From positions 1 to 64,000 of the forward strand of contig NZ_JARGNH010000019.1 in NCBI RefSeq assembly GCF_029213205.1: a stretch of 64,000 nucleotides of DNA. Reading direction: 5' to 3'. This document shows positions 26,796-34,787 of this stretch, in pieces. A program made the position numbers and the translations under genes. Source of the DNA: Pseudooceanicola sp. Lineage in GTDB: Bacteria > Pseudomonadota > Alphaproteobacteria > Rhodobacterales > Rhodobacteraceae. Each line of letters opens with the position of its first letter. The first letter of the stretch is position 1. Below the pieces are notes generated by a model, which had not been told where the DNA came from, ran no database searches, and worked only from the letters and a program-made list of their open reading frames with translations.

Positions 26796-28294
26796 CCAGC
26801 ATTCGCAAAGTCGCAATCTGCGGGGCAGGCGGCACGATGGGGGCCGGTATCGCGCTTGTCGCGGCCCGTGCCGGATACGAAACCTATTGCTTCGATCTGT
26901 CAGCGGACGGGCTTGCCCGATCGCGCAAGGCCGCGCAGAAGTTCTTTGGCCGATCCGTCGAAAAGGGCCGGATGAGCCAGGAGGACTGCGACGCGGCGCT
27001 TGGCCGGATGACCGATACGACATCGCTGCAGGATCTTGCCGATTGCGACCTGGTGATCGAGGCGATCTTCGAGAACCTGAAGGTGAAAAAGGAACTGTTC
27101 GGCGAACTGAACAGCATCTGCAAGGACAGCACGATCTTTGCTTCCAACACTTCGACCCTGTCGATCACTGAAATCGCGGGTGGCACCGGGCGCGACGACC
27201 GGATGGTCGGCATGCACTTCTGCCTGCCCGCGCAGGTGATGAAGCTGATCGAGATGTCACGCGGCATCAACACCTCCGACGAGACCTTCGCCACCGCCTG
27301 GGCCTGGACCGAAGCGGCGGGGCAGATCCCCGTCGAAACGCAGGACAAGCCAGGCTTTATCCTGAATGCGCTGCTGGTACCGTTCAACAACGACGTGATC
27401 CGCGCGATCGAGGCCGGGCTGTGCACGCCCGAGGACATCGACACGGCGATCTGCTCCGGGCTTGGCTACAAGATGGGGCCTTGTACGCTGCTCGATCTGA
27501 TCGGGCTGGATACACAGGTTCTATTGGGCGAAGCGTTTTATCCGATCACCCTGGACACCCGCGCCTCGGTGCCGCCGCTGCTGCGGCGCATGGTGGCCGC
27601 AGGCAAGCTGGGCAACAAGGCCGGCGGAGGGTTGCTCTCGGGCGACGCGCCCGCCCGGGCGACAGAGGCGGAGGCGTTCTCGATCGTTACCGCCGGGGAC
27701 AGCCGTTCCTTCCCTGCGGGCGACGATTTCCTGTCCGCCGCGCAAGGCGACGGACCCGTCACCATTCACCTCGGGGGTGGTTTCGCACCTGATACCGGCA
27801 AGACCGCCGTTCTGGTTGAGCTCGATACCGAATGCCTCGGCGTGCACACCGGCGAGGACATGGGCCGCGAGGGATCGAACGTGGTGGGGTTTGCGCGCTA
27901 CCGCAATGGCGCCGACGCGCCCTCGAACCTGATCGAACTGGTCCGGCAGCCGGCCACCGACGCAACCGCCCTGGCCGCCGCGCGCGCGATCTTCGAGGTC
28001 GCGGGCTTCGACGTGGTGGTTTGCGCCGACCGGCCGGGCCGCATCATTGATCGGCTGGTCCGCCCCAAGTACAACGACGCGCTGCGCTTCCTCGACGAAG
28101 GGCTGGCCAGCGCCGAAGACATGGACCGGACCTGCTGCATGGGGCTTGGCTATCCCGATGGCCCGGTGGAGCGGGTGACGCGCGGCGGATTGGCTCGCCA
28201 TTACGACGTGACGACCGCGATCCAGTCGATGACCGGCCTGCCGGGCTATACCCCGGCCCGCGCCGCTGTCGTCGCCAAGACGCGGGCGGCCTGA
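26792..28294 (+). CDS. 3-hydroxyacyl-CoA dehydrogenase, double C-terminal domain (500 aa)
   Basis: HBD-type enzyme: N-terminal Rossmann motif GAGGTMG (residues 11-17), catalytic His in MVGMHFCLPAQ, NTSTLSITEIA, and two helical C-terminal domains (about 185-285 and 410-490; DKPGFILNAL and RPGRIIDRLV). The 500-aa two-domain form is that of PaaH-like enzymes. It oxidises (S)-3-hydroxyacyl-CoA with NAD. Together with the SDR the operon has two alcohol oxidation steps, suggesting a ring oxidation before and a chain oxidation after ring opening. Confidence 0.92.
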   Translation: MTSIRKVAICGAGGTMGAGIALVAARAGYETYCFDLSADGLARSRKAAQKFFGRSVEKGRMSQEDCDAALGRMTDTTSLQDLADCDLVIEAIFENLKVKKELFGELNSICKDSTIFASNTSTLSITEIAGGTGRDDRMVGMHFCLPAQVMKLIEMSRGINTSDETFATAWAWTEAAGQIPVETQDKPGFILNALLVPFNNDVIRAIEAGLCTPEDIDTAICSGLGYKMGPCTLLDLIGLDTQVLLGEAFYPITLDTRASVPPLLRRMVAAGKLGNKAGGGLLSGDAPARATEAEAFSIVTAGDSRSFPAGDDFLSAAQGDGPVTIHLGGGFAPDTGKTAVLVELDTECLGVHTGEDMGREGSNVVGFARYRNGADAPSNLIELVRQPATDATALAAARAIFEVAGFDVVVCADRPGRIIDRLVRPKYNDALRFLDEGLASAEDMDRTCCMGLGYPDGPVERVTRGGLARHYDVTTAIQSMTGLPGYTPARAAVVAKTRAA

Positions 28295-28297
28295 GAC

Positions 28298-29431
28298 ATG
28301 TCCGGCGCATTGAGCGGCCTGCGTATCCTCGATTTTTCGACCCTGCTGCCGGGACCAATGGCGACCCAGTTCCTCGCCGAGGCCGGGGCAGAAGTCATCA
28401 AGATCGAAAGGCCCGGAAGCGGCGACGAGATGCGCAGTTATCAACCGCGCTGGGGCGAGGACAGCGCCAATTTCAACGTGCTGAACCGGGGCAAGAAAAG
28501 CATCGCGCTGGACCTCAAGTCCGAGGAGGACCGCGCGAAACTGATGCCGCTGATCGAAAGCGCCGATATCATCGTGGAACAATTCCGACCCGGTGTGATG
28601 GCGCGGCTCGGCCTGTCTTACGACGACATCCGGGCCCTTCGTCCAGACATCATTTACTGTTCGATTTCCGGTTACGGGCAGTCCGGCCCCCGGGCTCAGC
28701 GGGCAGGGCATGACCTCAACTATCAGGGCGACGCCGGGCTGCTATCGCTCAGCTATGGCCCTCAGCAATCGCCGGTGGTGCCCGCCGCCCTGATCGCCGA
28801 TATCGCGGGCGGCGCTTATCCGGCGCTTGTCAACATTCTTATGGCCTTGCGTCAACGGGACCAGACCGGGGCGGGGGCCTATATCGACATCGCCATGGCC
28901 GAAACGATCTTTCCGTTTCTCTATTCCGCAATGGCGGTCGGCCAGGTTTCGGGCCGCTATCCGGGCAACGGCGACAGCCAGACCACCGGCGCCTCACCGC
29001 GTTACAGGCTTTACCCGACATCAGACGGCCGCATCCTGGCCGCTGCGCCGCTTGAGCAGAAATTCTGGGAACGCTTCTGCGCGACAATCGCGCTAGATCC
29101 GGCGCTCCGCGACGACGCGCGTGACCCGGAGGCCACCGGCGACGCGGTCGCGGCAATCATCGCCAGCCGTCCTGCGACAGAGTGGGAACCGGTTTTCGAC
29201 GAGGCCGATTGCTGTTGCAGCATCGTCCAGACCGTCGAAGAGGCGATGCGTTCCGACCATTACCGCGCGCGCGGACTGTTCGACAATGCGCTGGTCAATG
29301 CCGACGGCGCGCGCATTACGGCGCTGCCCTTGCCGATCGCTCCAGCGTTCCGCGCGGCCCCGAATGATGTCTTGCCTGCGCCCGCCCTCGGAGCACATAC
29401 CGACGCCCTGACCGGGGGTTACAAATCATGA
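28298..29431 (+). CDS. CaiB/BaiF family III CoA-transferase (377 aa)
   Basis: Family III CoA-transferase with LRILDFSTLLPGPMATQFLA, EVIKIERPGSGDEMR, and the AGHDLNYQGDAGLL segment of the racemase-like (Mcr/AMACR) branch, so 2-methylacyl-CoA racemase activity is a real alternative to CoA transfer. It starts 3 bp after the dehydrogenase. Its stop overlaps the ATG of a truncated reading frame (29428), showing the operon once continued. Confidence 0.88.
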   Translation: MSGALSGLRILDFSTLLPGPMATQFLAEAGAEVIKIERPGSGDEMRSYQPRWGEDSANFNVLNRGKKSIALDLKSEEDRAKLMPLIESADIIVEQFRPGVMARLGLSYDDIRALRPDIIYCSISGYGQSGPRAQRAGHDLNYQGDAGLLSLSYGPQQSPVVPAALIADIAGGAYPALVNILMALRQRDQTGAGAYIDIAMAETIFPFLYSAMAVGQVSGRYPGNGDSQTTGASPRYRLYPTSDGRILAAAPLEQKFWERFCATIALDPALRDDARDPEATGDAVAAIIASRPATEWEPVFDEADCCCSIVQTVEEAMRSDHYRARGLFDNALVNADGARITALPLPIAPAFRAAPNDVLPAPALGAHTDALTGGYKS

Positions 29432-29472
29432 AGGCCGTCGTCGTTCGCGCGTTTACCGGAAAGCGGAGCTAA
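29428..29472 (+). pseudogene. Truncated 5' end of a medium-chain dehydrogenase/quinone reductase gene
   Basis: ATG overlaps the preceding stop (ATGA) and opens 14 codons, MKAVVVRAFTGKRS, then TAA. MKAVVVRAFTG is the classical first strand of zinc-type alcohol dehydrogenases and quinone oxidoreductases. The rest is absent, and the next bases belong to the promoter region of another regulon, so this is a recombination scar at the end of the sigma-54 operon. Confidence 0.65.
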
Positions 29473-29524
29473 GTCTGATCCTGACATTGAGTGTCGCGCA
29501 AATGGTCCTAAAAGGTTGACGAAA

Positions 29525-29540
29525 TCTAACAAATGTTAGA
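29525..29540. promoter_or_regulatory. Operator copy 1 (TCTAAC-AAAT-GTTAGA) within a core promoter
   Basis: Perfect 6-bp inverted repeat with 4-bp spacer. A -35-like TTGACG lies at 29516-29521 and a weak -10 (GAAATA, 29539-29544) follows with 17-bp spacing, so the palindrome fills the promoter spacer, the position expected for a repressor. It precedes the DUF35/thiolase/MaoC operon. Three more copies lie at 32480, 50578 and 62016. Confidence 0.82.
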
Positions 29541-29592
29541 AATATTATCAATATGCTTAACCGCAAATTGGACCACTTGAAGGAGAACTGCG

Positions 29593-29970
29593 GTGCCGGA
29601 CGCCACAGGACCAGATCAGATTTTCCAGCGCGCATTGGCAAATGGAGAGATCTTGCTGCCTAAATGCAACGACTGCGGGGCCTATCACTTTTTCCCGAGA
29701 GTCCTGTGCCCACACTGTCATGGCGCCGCGATTTCGTGGGAGCGGGCGACCGGTGCGGGATCGGTCCACACCACAACCATCGTCCGTCGAAAACCTGAAC
29801 GTGGAGGCGACTACAACGTGTGCATGGTCGAACTGGAGGAAGGCGTCAGGATGATGAGCCGGGTCGAGGGAATATCCCCGGAAAACGTAGTCATCGACAT
29901 GGCGGTGACCGCCTTCGTGGGAGAGGCCGAGGGGGCCCCGGCCGTGCTTTTCAAACCGGCGGAGGCATAA
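29593..29970 (+). CDS. DUF35 zinc-ribbon/OB-fold protein (125 aa)
   Basis: Zinc ribbon CNDCGAYHFFPRVLCPHC (about residues 25-42) followed by an OB-fold ending LFKPAEA. The start is GTG at 29593 behind a strong AAGGAGAA. It lies 3 bp before a thiolase-like gene, the standard arrangement of DUF35-thiolase complexes (ChsH2/Ltp2, BbsA/BbsB). It probably stabilises the partner and forms part of its acyl-CoA channel. Confidence 0.9.
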   Translation: MPDATGPDQIFQRALANGEILLPKCNDCGAYHFFPRVLCPHCHGAAISWERATGAGSVHTTTIVRRKPERGGDYNVCMVELEEGVRMMSRVEGISPENVVIDMAVTAFVGEAEGAPAVLFKPAEA

Positions 29971-29973
29971 CGC

Positions 29974-31125
29974 ATGACCGATCGACTTCGGGGAAAATCC
30001 GCGATTGTCGGAACCGGGCACGCCGGTTTCGGTGAAGCGCACGGCCTGTCGGCCTATGATGTCATGGCGCAGTCCGCACTTGCCGCTCTGGACGATGCCG
30101 GGCTGAGGCTGTCCGACGTGGACGGCCTGTTCTGCACCATGATGGAAGACAGCATGCCGTCGCTGATGGCGGCGGAGTATCTGGGCATTCAGCCTCGCTT
30201 CATTGACGGCACCATGACGGGTGGTTCGTCCTTCGTGAATTACCTGACATCCGCGACCATGGCGCTTGACGCTGGTCTGTGTGATGTCGCGCTGATCGTG
30301 TATGGCTCCAATCAACGTACGGCGTCGGGCAAGCTGGTGACGGCCTCGCGCCCGCCGGCCTATGAGGCGCCATATAATCCACGCTATCCGATTTCCGCCT
30401 ATGCGATGGCGGCGGCGCGGCACATGCACGAATACGGTACCACACGCGAGCAATTGGCGGATGTGGCGGTCTCTGCGCGGGCCTGGGCGCGGCACAACCC
30501 CGAAGCGTTCGAACGCGGCCCGCTGACTCGCGAGGACGTGCTCGGCGCGCGCATGGTGGGCGATCCGCTGACGGTGCGCGATTGCTGCCTGGTGACCGAT
30601 GGCGGCGGCGCAATCGTGATGGTGCGGGCCGACCGCGCCAGGGATTTTCCAAAGGCACCAGTTTATGTACTGGGCAGTGCCGCGGCCAGCTCGCACCGGC
30701 AGATTTCGCAGATGAAGGATTTCACGGTCACCGCAGCCCGCGAGTCGGGCCAGCGCGCCTTTGCCGCGGCGGGGGTCGCGCCGGGTGATATCCAGGTGGT
30801 TGAACTCTACGATGCCTTCACCATCAACACGATCCTGTTCCTCGAAGACCTTGGCTTCTGTGCCAAGGGCGAGGGTGGCGCCCTTGTGGAAGGCGGGCAT
30901 ATCGCGCCGGACGGCATCCTGCCGGTGAATACAAACGGCGGCGGCCTGTCCTGTGTGCACCCCGGCATGTACGGTATTTTCACTGTGATCGAGGCCGCCC
31001 GCCAGATCCGTGGCGACGCGCCGGGTATGCAATTGAACAATATCGACCTGGCGCTGGCGCATGGCAATGGCGGTGTGCTGTCCAGCCAGGTCACGGCAAT
31101 TCTGGGGTCACAAAACACGCTCTGA
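29974..31125 (+). CDS. Thiolase-like protein of the Ltp2/SCP-x type (383 aa)
   Basis: Thiolase fold with AIVGTGHAGFGEAHG, VRDCCLVTDGGGAIVM, VVELYDAFTINTILFLED and LALAHGNGGVLSSQ. The nucleophilic Cys position reads TMTGGSSFVNYL, with no Cys, while the later NGGGLSCVHPG keeps a His. Such Cys-less members act as retro-aldolases (Ltp2) rather than thiolases. With the adjacent DUF35 protein and MaoC hydratase it forms a hydration plus retro-aldol cleavage unit like that used for branched or steroid side chains. Substrate is inference. Confidence 0.88.
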   Translation: MTDRLRGKSAIVGTGHAGFGEAHGLSAYDVMAQSALAALDDAGLRLSDVDGLFCTMMEDSMPSLMAAEYLGIQPRFIDGTMTGGSSFVNYLTSATMALDAGLCDVALIVYGSNQRTASGKLVTASRPPAYEAPYNPRYPISAYAMAAARHMHEYGTTREQLADVAVSARAWARHNPEAFERGPLTREDVLGARMVGDPLTVRDCCLVTDGGGAIVMVRADRARDFPKAPVYVLGSAAASSHRQISQMKDFTVTAARESGQRAFAAAGVAPGDIQVVELYDAFTINTILFLEDLGFCAKGEGGALVEGGHIAPDGILPVNTNGGGLSCVHPGMYGIFTVIEAARQIRGDAPGMQLNNIDLALAHGNGGVLSSQVTAILGSQNTL

Positions 31126-31148
31126 CGGCAATCAAGGGAGGAAAGATC

Positions 31149-32006
31149 ATGCCATTGGATTTCGAGGTACTTTCGAACTGGGACTTTGAGGAAATCGAAC
31201 AGACACTGACCGAGCGGGATACCATCCTTTATGCGCTCGGACTGGGGTTTGGCGAGGATCCGACTGACAAGAAAGAACTGGCCTATGTCTATGAGGACGG
31301 TCTCAAGGCGGTTCCCTCGATGGCGGTGACAATGGGGTATCCGGGCTTTTGGCTGGCCGATCCCAGGACCGGCGTGAACTGGCAAAAACTGCTGCACGGC
31401 GAGCAATGGCTGGACATCTACAAGCCGCTGCCGGTGAAGGGCCGGTTCATCGGTCGGAGCAAGATCGATTTCATCTCCGACAAGGGTGAGGGCAAGGGCG
31501 CCGTCATCTATCAGAGCCGCGACATTATCGACGCGGACAGCGGTGAAAAGCTCGCGCGCGTGGCGATGTCTGCCTTTTGCCGGGGCGACGGCGGGTTCGG
31601 CGGCGAAAACAAGCCCGGTCCCGCTCCCGCAGTGGTACCCGACCGCGCGCCGGATCATGTCTGCGATATCGAGACCATGCCGCGTCAGGCGCTGATCTAC
31701 CGCCTCAGCGGGGACTACAACCCGCTTCATGCGGACCCGGATGTTGCCCGCTCCGTCGGGTTCGAACGCCCGATCCTGCACGGTCTGGCAACCTATGGTC
31801 TGGCAGCGCGGGCGATCCTCAAGGCGTCGCTTGACTACGATGCCGCGCGGCTGGTCGGCCTGGATGTTCGGTTCTCCGCGCCGGTTTATCCAGGCGAAAC
31901 CGTACGGTTTGAAATCTGGGAGGAAGGTGGCGAGGCTCGCTTCCGCGCTTCGGTCCTGGAACGCGACGTTCTGGTTCTGAACAACGGAGCCGCGCGTTTC
32001 GCCTGA
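31149..32006 (+). CDS. MaoC-type enoyl-CoA hydratase 2, two hotdog domains (285 aa)
   Basis: Double-hotdog protein: an N-terminal non-catalytic half and a C-terminal half with the hydratase-2 motif YRLSGDYNPLHADPDVA (about residues 183-199) carrying the catalytic Asp/His pair, then GFERPILHGLATYG. This is the layout of peroxisomal MFE-2 hydratase and PhaJ-like (R)-specific enzymes. GGGAGGAAAG stands before ATG 31149. It would hydrate the enoyl-CoA that the neighbouring DUF35/thiolase-like pair then cleaves. Confidence 0.92.
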   Translation: MPLDFEVLSNWDFEEIEQTLTERDTILYALGLGFGEDPTDKKELAYVYEDGLKAVPSMAVTMGYPGFWLADPRTGVNWQKLLHGEQWLDIYKPLPVKGRFIGRSKIDFISDKGEGKGAVIYQSRDIIDADSGEKLARVAMSAFCRGDGGFGGENKPGPAPAVVPDRAPDHVCDIETMPRQALIYRLSGDYNPLHADPDVARSVGFERPILHGLATYGLAARAILKASLDYDAARLVGLDVRFSAPVYPGETVRFEIWEEGGEARFRASVLERDVLVLNNGAARFA

Positions 32007-32453
32007 GGTTTGAACGGTGCCTCAGTTGCTCAGGAAAACTCCCGGCCCGATGGCGACGCTCATGCGCGCGGCCGGGCCGAAGAGCATTCAAGCTCTCGCA
32101 ACAGGAGATGGCGCCCGGCACCCAGCGATGGGAGGATTCGAAAAGCGGGTTTTGCCATGCGGTTCGCACTGTTACCGCTGCTCCCTTGACTGGTTGGGGC
32201 CGCTGTTGACGGCAACCGATTGATGCTGTTCGTTCATGGAACCCGCCGAATCGGCGGTTGGCCTGCAGGCTGCCACACGGTGCGTCTGCGACCGGAAAAG
32301 GGTATTTCTGGCAGGGCAGGATCATGTCTGCGCGCTTGATACGGATCGCTCCGTGTTTCCGCGTTCCCGGGCGTATGGCATCACGTGCCGCTTCCCTAGG
32401 GGAAGGCTATGCTCGATAGGATGCCGAACCACAGAAGGTCTGTATAAATCCCG
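32007..32453. other. Intergenic region without recognisable gene
   Basis: About 450 bp between the MaoC gene and the next promoter. Short open frames on both strands have no recognisable similarity and lack ribosome-binding sites. The only structured elements are the inverted repeat at 32391 and the promoter/operator starting at 32454. It may be decayed sequence. Confidence 0.5.
32391..32405. promoter_or_regulatory. Inverted repeat CTTCCC-TAG-GGGAAG
   Basis: Perfect 6-bp arms with 3-bp centre, followed by TATGCT at 32408-32413. The layout resembles MerR-family (CueR-type) operators sitting between -35 and -10, but no good -35 hexamer is present and no metal gene follows; only an eight-codon frame starts at 32420. 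Possibly a remnant of a lost gene's promoter. Confidence 0.35.
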
Positions 32454-32479
32454 TTGACGGGCAGGTTTCAAATCATTAA

Positions 32480-32495
32480 TCTAACAATCGTTAGA
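32480..32495. promoter_or_regulatory. Operator copy 2 (TCTAAC-AATC-GTTAGA) overlapping the -10
   Basis: Perfect 6-bp arms. TTGACG (32454-32459), a 17-bp spacer and TAATCT (32477-32482) form a good sigma-70-type promoter, and the palindrome covers the -10 and start site. It controls the operon 32511-38002, whose first ATG is only 15 bp downstream behind AGAGGGGGA. Confidence 0.85.
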
Positions 32496-32510
32496 AAAGA
32501 GGGGGACGCA

Positions 32511-33230
32511 ATGACGCAATCCAAAGACGACCTGCCGGTCGAAGCTGAGCGTTATGTCATGCCGGCGCGGTATGTCGATAGTGACAGCCTCGAAGTGCAG
32601 AGTTTTGTATCCTCGGCTTTGCGTGACCTCCCATCGGACGCCTCCAAACGCGACAAGGCGATCCGCTTGTTCGAAGCGGTGCGCGATGAAATCCGTTACG
32701 ATCCCTATTGCTTTGCGCTGGATAAAGATTCCTACCGTGCCAGCCGAATTGCCGGAGCGGAAGCGGCGTTTTGCGTGCCCAAGGCAATTCTTCTGGCGGC
32801 CTGCCTGCGGGCGGTGGGTATCCCCGCCGCACTGGGCTTTGCCGATGTGCGCAACCACCTGAATACGCCCAAGCTGCAAGAGCTGATGGGGACGGATCTG
32901 TTTATCTATCACGGCTACGTTCAATTGTGGCTGGACGGTGAGCCCTACAAGATCACGCCCGCGTTCAACATGGAGCTCTGTGAGCGATTCGGCGTCAAGC
33001 CGCTGGTCTTTGACGGCTATCACGATGCGCTCTTTCACGAGTTCGACGAACAGAACCATCGGCACATGGAATACGTGAACGACCGGGGGCTCTATTTCGA
33101 CGCGCCGATGGAGGAATTCCTGGGGGTCTTCAAGGAGACCTACCCGAAACTGGAAGAGTTCAACCGGGTACGCATTTCCAAGGACTCGACCGGGTATGAC
33201 TCCGGGTTCTCGAAGGAGGGCGCCTCTTGA
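32511..33230 (+). CDS. Transglutaminase-like domain protein (239 aa)
   Basis: Cys-protease-like transglutaminase core: catalytic Cys in AFCVPKAILLAACLRAVG (about residues 88-105) and His in IYHGYVQLWLDG (about 138-149). The third position, usually Asp in a DPT motif, reads KITPAFN here, as in a subgroup of these proteins. Function is unknown; hydrolysis or transfer on an amide or thioester is conceivable. It is first gene of a CoA-ester operon and ends overlapping the MaoC start (TTGA), so a role tied to acyl-CoA metabolism is suggested by context only. Confidence 0.8.
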   Translation: MTQSKDDLPVEAERYVMPARYVDSDSLEVQSFVSSALRDLPSDASKRDKAIRLFEAVRDEIRYDPYCFALDKDSYRASRIAGAEAAFCVPKAILLAACLRAVGIPAALGFADVRNHLNTPKLQELMGTDLFIYHGYVQLWLDGEPYKITPAFNMELCERFGVKPLVFDGYHDALFHEFDEQNHRHMEYVNDRGLYFDAPMEEFLGVFKETYPKLEEFNRVRISKDSTGYDSGFSKEGAS

Positions 33231-33676
33231 AGTATCTGGAGGACTTTGCGCCGGGCCAGGTGTTTCGCTTTAGCAGCGACCCGATGAGCAAGGAGGCGAT
33301 CATAGCCTTCGCCGAGGAGTGGGACCCGCAACAGCTGCACACCGACGAAGACTATGCGGCCACCGTGCACGGCAGCCTGATCGCCTCGGGCTTTCAGACA
33401 ATGCTTGAGGTGTTCAAGCCGATCATGACGGAGTTCATGGTTGGAATCGCCAATATCGGCGGCATCGGATTCGACAATCTGCGCTGGCACCGTCCCGTGC
33501 GTCCGGATGAACCCCTCGATATCGAATTGACGATCAACTCGGTCACGCCGTCAAAAAGCAAGCCCGACCGGGGTATCCTGCACTATACACTCAGCGCCAA
33601 GAACCCAAAGGGAGAAGTCGTTTTTTCGACCGACACCCCCGTGATGATACAGCGTAAACAAAATGACACAGACTGA
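33227..33676 (+). CDS. MaoC-like hotdog dehydratase (149 aa)
   Basis: Single hotdog with the hydratase motif EEWDPQQLHTDEDYA (about residues 25-39), Asp/His pair conserved, then ASGFQTMLE and GIGFDNLRWHRPVRP. Usual length for a single-domain MaoC (about 150 aa). TTG start at 33227 with GAAGGAGGG 4 bp upstream and overlapping the transglutaminase stop. It probably hydrates the enoyl-CoA produced by the next two FadE-like genes. Confidence 0.9.
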   Translation: MKYLEDFAPGQVFRFSSDPMSKEAIIAFAEEWDPQQLHTDEDYAATVHGSLIASGFQTMLEVFKPIMTEFMVGIANIGGIGFDNLRWHRPVRPDEPLDIELTINSVTPSKSKPDRGILHYTLSAKNPKGEVVFSTDTPVMIQRKQNDTD

Positions 33677-34787
33677 CATGACCTCCAGCGAACAAGACGA
33701 TCTTCGCCTGCTGCGCGAGAGTACCCGCACGCTTTTTGAGCGGGCTGGCGGCAGCGGACGCGCCCGAAAACTGCGCGATGCCGGTGGCAACTTTGACCCG
33801 GCGATGGTCCGCGAATTGGCCGAGGCCGGCGTTTTCGGCGTGACCGTGCCCGAAGAAAACGGCGGGCTCGGCATGGGCCTGGCCGCGGGCGGCGTCATTG
33901 CCGAAGAGGTTGGCCGGGTGATTGCCCCGGAACCCGTGGTGATGACGGTCGGGTTAAGCCTTGGCCTTTTGCGGCGCGTGTGCCCGGATCATCCGAAGAT
34001 GGCCCAATTGATCAGCGGTGACTCTGTCCTGGCGGTCGCCTGGCAGGAACGCGGTCCTGGCGGCGCGCCGGGCGAAGCGACATGTCGCTATGCGGACGGC
34101 AAGCTGACGGGCAGCAAGGCCTGGGTGGCCGGTGCGCCCGGGTCACAGGGGTTCCTTGTTGTGGCCGAGGGTGACAACGGGCCGGTTCTGGTCCTTGCAG
34201 ACGCCAGCGCAACCGGGCTTTCTGTCGACAAGCGTACACAGGCCGACGGCAGTTCCCTGGGCGAGCTCTCCTTTTCCGGAACCCCGGCGGAACAACTTGC
34301 CGAAGGCCCCGCAGTTCAAGACGCGCTCGCCGAGGCGATCAGCGATGCAACCGCCCTTGCCGCCGCCGAACTTGTCGGCCTGACCGACAGCGCTTTTGAC
34401 ATCACGCTCGACTACATCAAGACGCGGGAGCAGTTTGACAAGCCGATCGGGTCATTCCAGGCCATTCAGCACCGCGCCGTGGATTTGCATATCATGCGCG
34501 AAGTCGCGCAGGCGGGTGTCCGCGAAGTTCTGGCGCAGATGGACGCCGAAGCCGATCCCAAACGCCGCGCACAGCTGGCCAGTCGTGCCAAGGCGCGGGC
34601 CGTCACCGCCGCCAAAAAGATCACGCGCGACGCGATCCAAATGCATGGGGCGGTTGGGTATACCGACGAATATGACATCGGGCTTTACCTGAACCGGGCG
34701 CTGGTTTTGTCGGCCTGGCTGGGCGATGACGCCTATCACAGGCGGATTTGGTTCGATGCGCGCGAAGAAGAAGGAGCCGCACAATGA
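33663..34787 (+). CDS. Acyl-CoA dehydrogenase-like subunit without catalytic Glu (374 aa)
   Basis: ACAD fold with FGVTVPEENGGLGMG and the C-terminal MHGAVGYTDEYDIGLYLNRA. The catalytic base region has no EGT/S motif (ALVLSAWLGDDAYHRR), and the FAD-binding middle domain is shorter and divergent. It overlaps the MaoC gene at its start and the next dehydrogenase at its end. This matches heteromeric FadE pairs such as ChsE1/ChsE2, where one subunit supplies the base and the other completes the FAD site. Confidence 0.87.
   Translation: MTQTDMTSSEQDDLRLLRESTRTLFERAGGSGRARKLRDAGGNFDPAMVRELAEAGVFGVTVPEENGGLGMGLAAGGVIAEEVGRVIAPEPVVMTVGLSLGLLRRVCPDHPKMAQLISGDSVLAVAWQERGPGGAPGEATCRYADGKLTGSKAWVAGAPGSQGFLVVAEGDNGPVLVLADASATGLSVDKRTQADGSSLGELSFSGTPAEQLAEGPAVQDALAEAISDATALAAAELVGLTDSAFDITLDYIKTREQFDKPIGSFQAIQHRAVDLHIMREVAQAGVREVLAQMDAEADPKRRAQLASRAKARAVTAAKKITRDAIQMHGAVGYTDEYDIGLYLNRALVLSAWLGDDAYHRRIWFDAREEEGAAQ

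Noticed and set aside
32134-32142. GGATTCGAA, resembling a tRNA T-loop read on the - strand
   Set aside because: No pairing acceptor, D or anticodon arms could be built around it.
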